Assembly: GCF_020216885.1 (NCBI RefSeq)
Contig: NZ_JAIWON010000070.1
Location: 1 to 15,492, forward strand
Direction: 5' to 3'
From: Zymomonas sp.
GTDB taxonomy: Bacteria > Pseudomonadota > Alphaproteobacteria > Sphingomonadales > Sphingomonadaceae
Length of the DNA stretch: 15,492 bases
The notes beneath the pieces were generated by a model that was given only the letters and a program-made list of their open reading frames with translations, was not told the DNA's origin and searched no databases. Position numbers and translations under genes: made by a program. The number at the start of each line of letters is the position of its first letter. Position 1 is the first letter of the stretch. Positions 15,381-15,492 of the stretch are shown in pieces.

Positions 15381-15492
15381 TTGAAACAGAAAAAATATGA
15401 CGATAATTGAATTATAAAAAATTGCTCCAGAAGCGTGGCTTTTCATGCTCTTGTAAATTTTGATGATCAAAAAGAAGCCATTACCTTTTCAA

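Noticed and set aside
15463..15492. ATG-initiated frame (MIKKKPLPFQ) open to the right edge
   Set aside because: Only ten codons, no ribosome binding site, and no recognisable protein; cannot be told from chance.
1..15492. Mobile element, CRISPR, prophage or defence system
   Set aside because: No transposase, integrase, phage, Cas, toxin-antitoxin or restriction gene and no regularly spaced direct repeats were seen; the tRNA-Leu 3' end has no adjacent integrase or visible att duplication.

Overview
This 15.5-kb window is ordinary chromosomal DNA from an alphaproteobacterium. The proteins (PrmA, SucD, AroQ-type chorismate mutase, HrpB, long-chain polyprenyl synthase) look sphingomonad-like, but base composition is only moderate in GC and the intergenic DNA is very AT-rich. 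That combination fits Zymomonas best. The organism call is an inference from gene style and was not verified by any search.

Layout. Left edge: the 3' part of a UvrD/PcrA helicase gene (+), convergent with a Grx2-type glutaredoxin gene (-). At 2792-5892 (-) lies a two-gene ABC transporter operon of the nitrate/taurine class: a permease-permease fusion, then an ATPase with a C-terminal extension. No substrate-binding protein gene is present. A good sigma70-type promoter lies just upstream. At 5972-6573 is an approximately 600-base AT-rich gap with several RNA-like inverted repeats, a perfect 24-bp palindrome and one tiny ORF with a strong ribosome binding site. Next come tRNA-Leu(CAA) and prmA, both (-). 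Divergent from prmA are two succinate dehydrogenase membrane-anchor-like genes (sdhC/sdhD-like) followed by sucD, without sdhA, sdhB or sucC nearby. A YnfM-like MFS exporter gene (+) with a clear terminator follows. A (-) pair, polyprenyl diphosphate synthase then HrpB helicase, comes next. The right end holds a small chorismate mutase gene (+) with a strong terminator.

How the genes relate. Most are housekeeping: DNA repair, ribosomal protein methylation, quinone side-chain synthesis, RNA helicase, TCA-related succinyl-CoA ligase, and entry to Phe/Tyr synthesis. No insertion sequence, prophage, CRISPR array or defence island was seen. The points most worth a second look are the non-coding region upstream of the ABC operon (sequestered Shine-Dalgarno and small ORF, compact three-way-junction folds, palindrome), the apparent loss of heme and quinone residues in the SdhD-like anchor with its uncoupling from sdhAB, a Gln-to-His change at a catalytic position of the chorismate mutase, and crossing inverted repeats upstream of the MFS gene.
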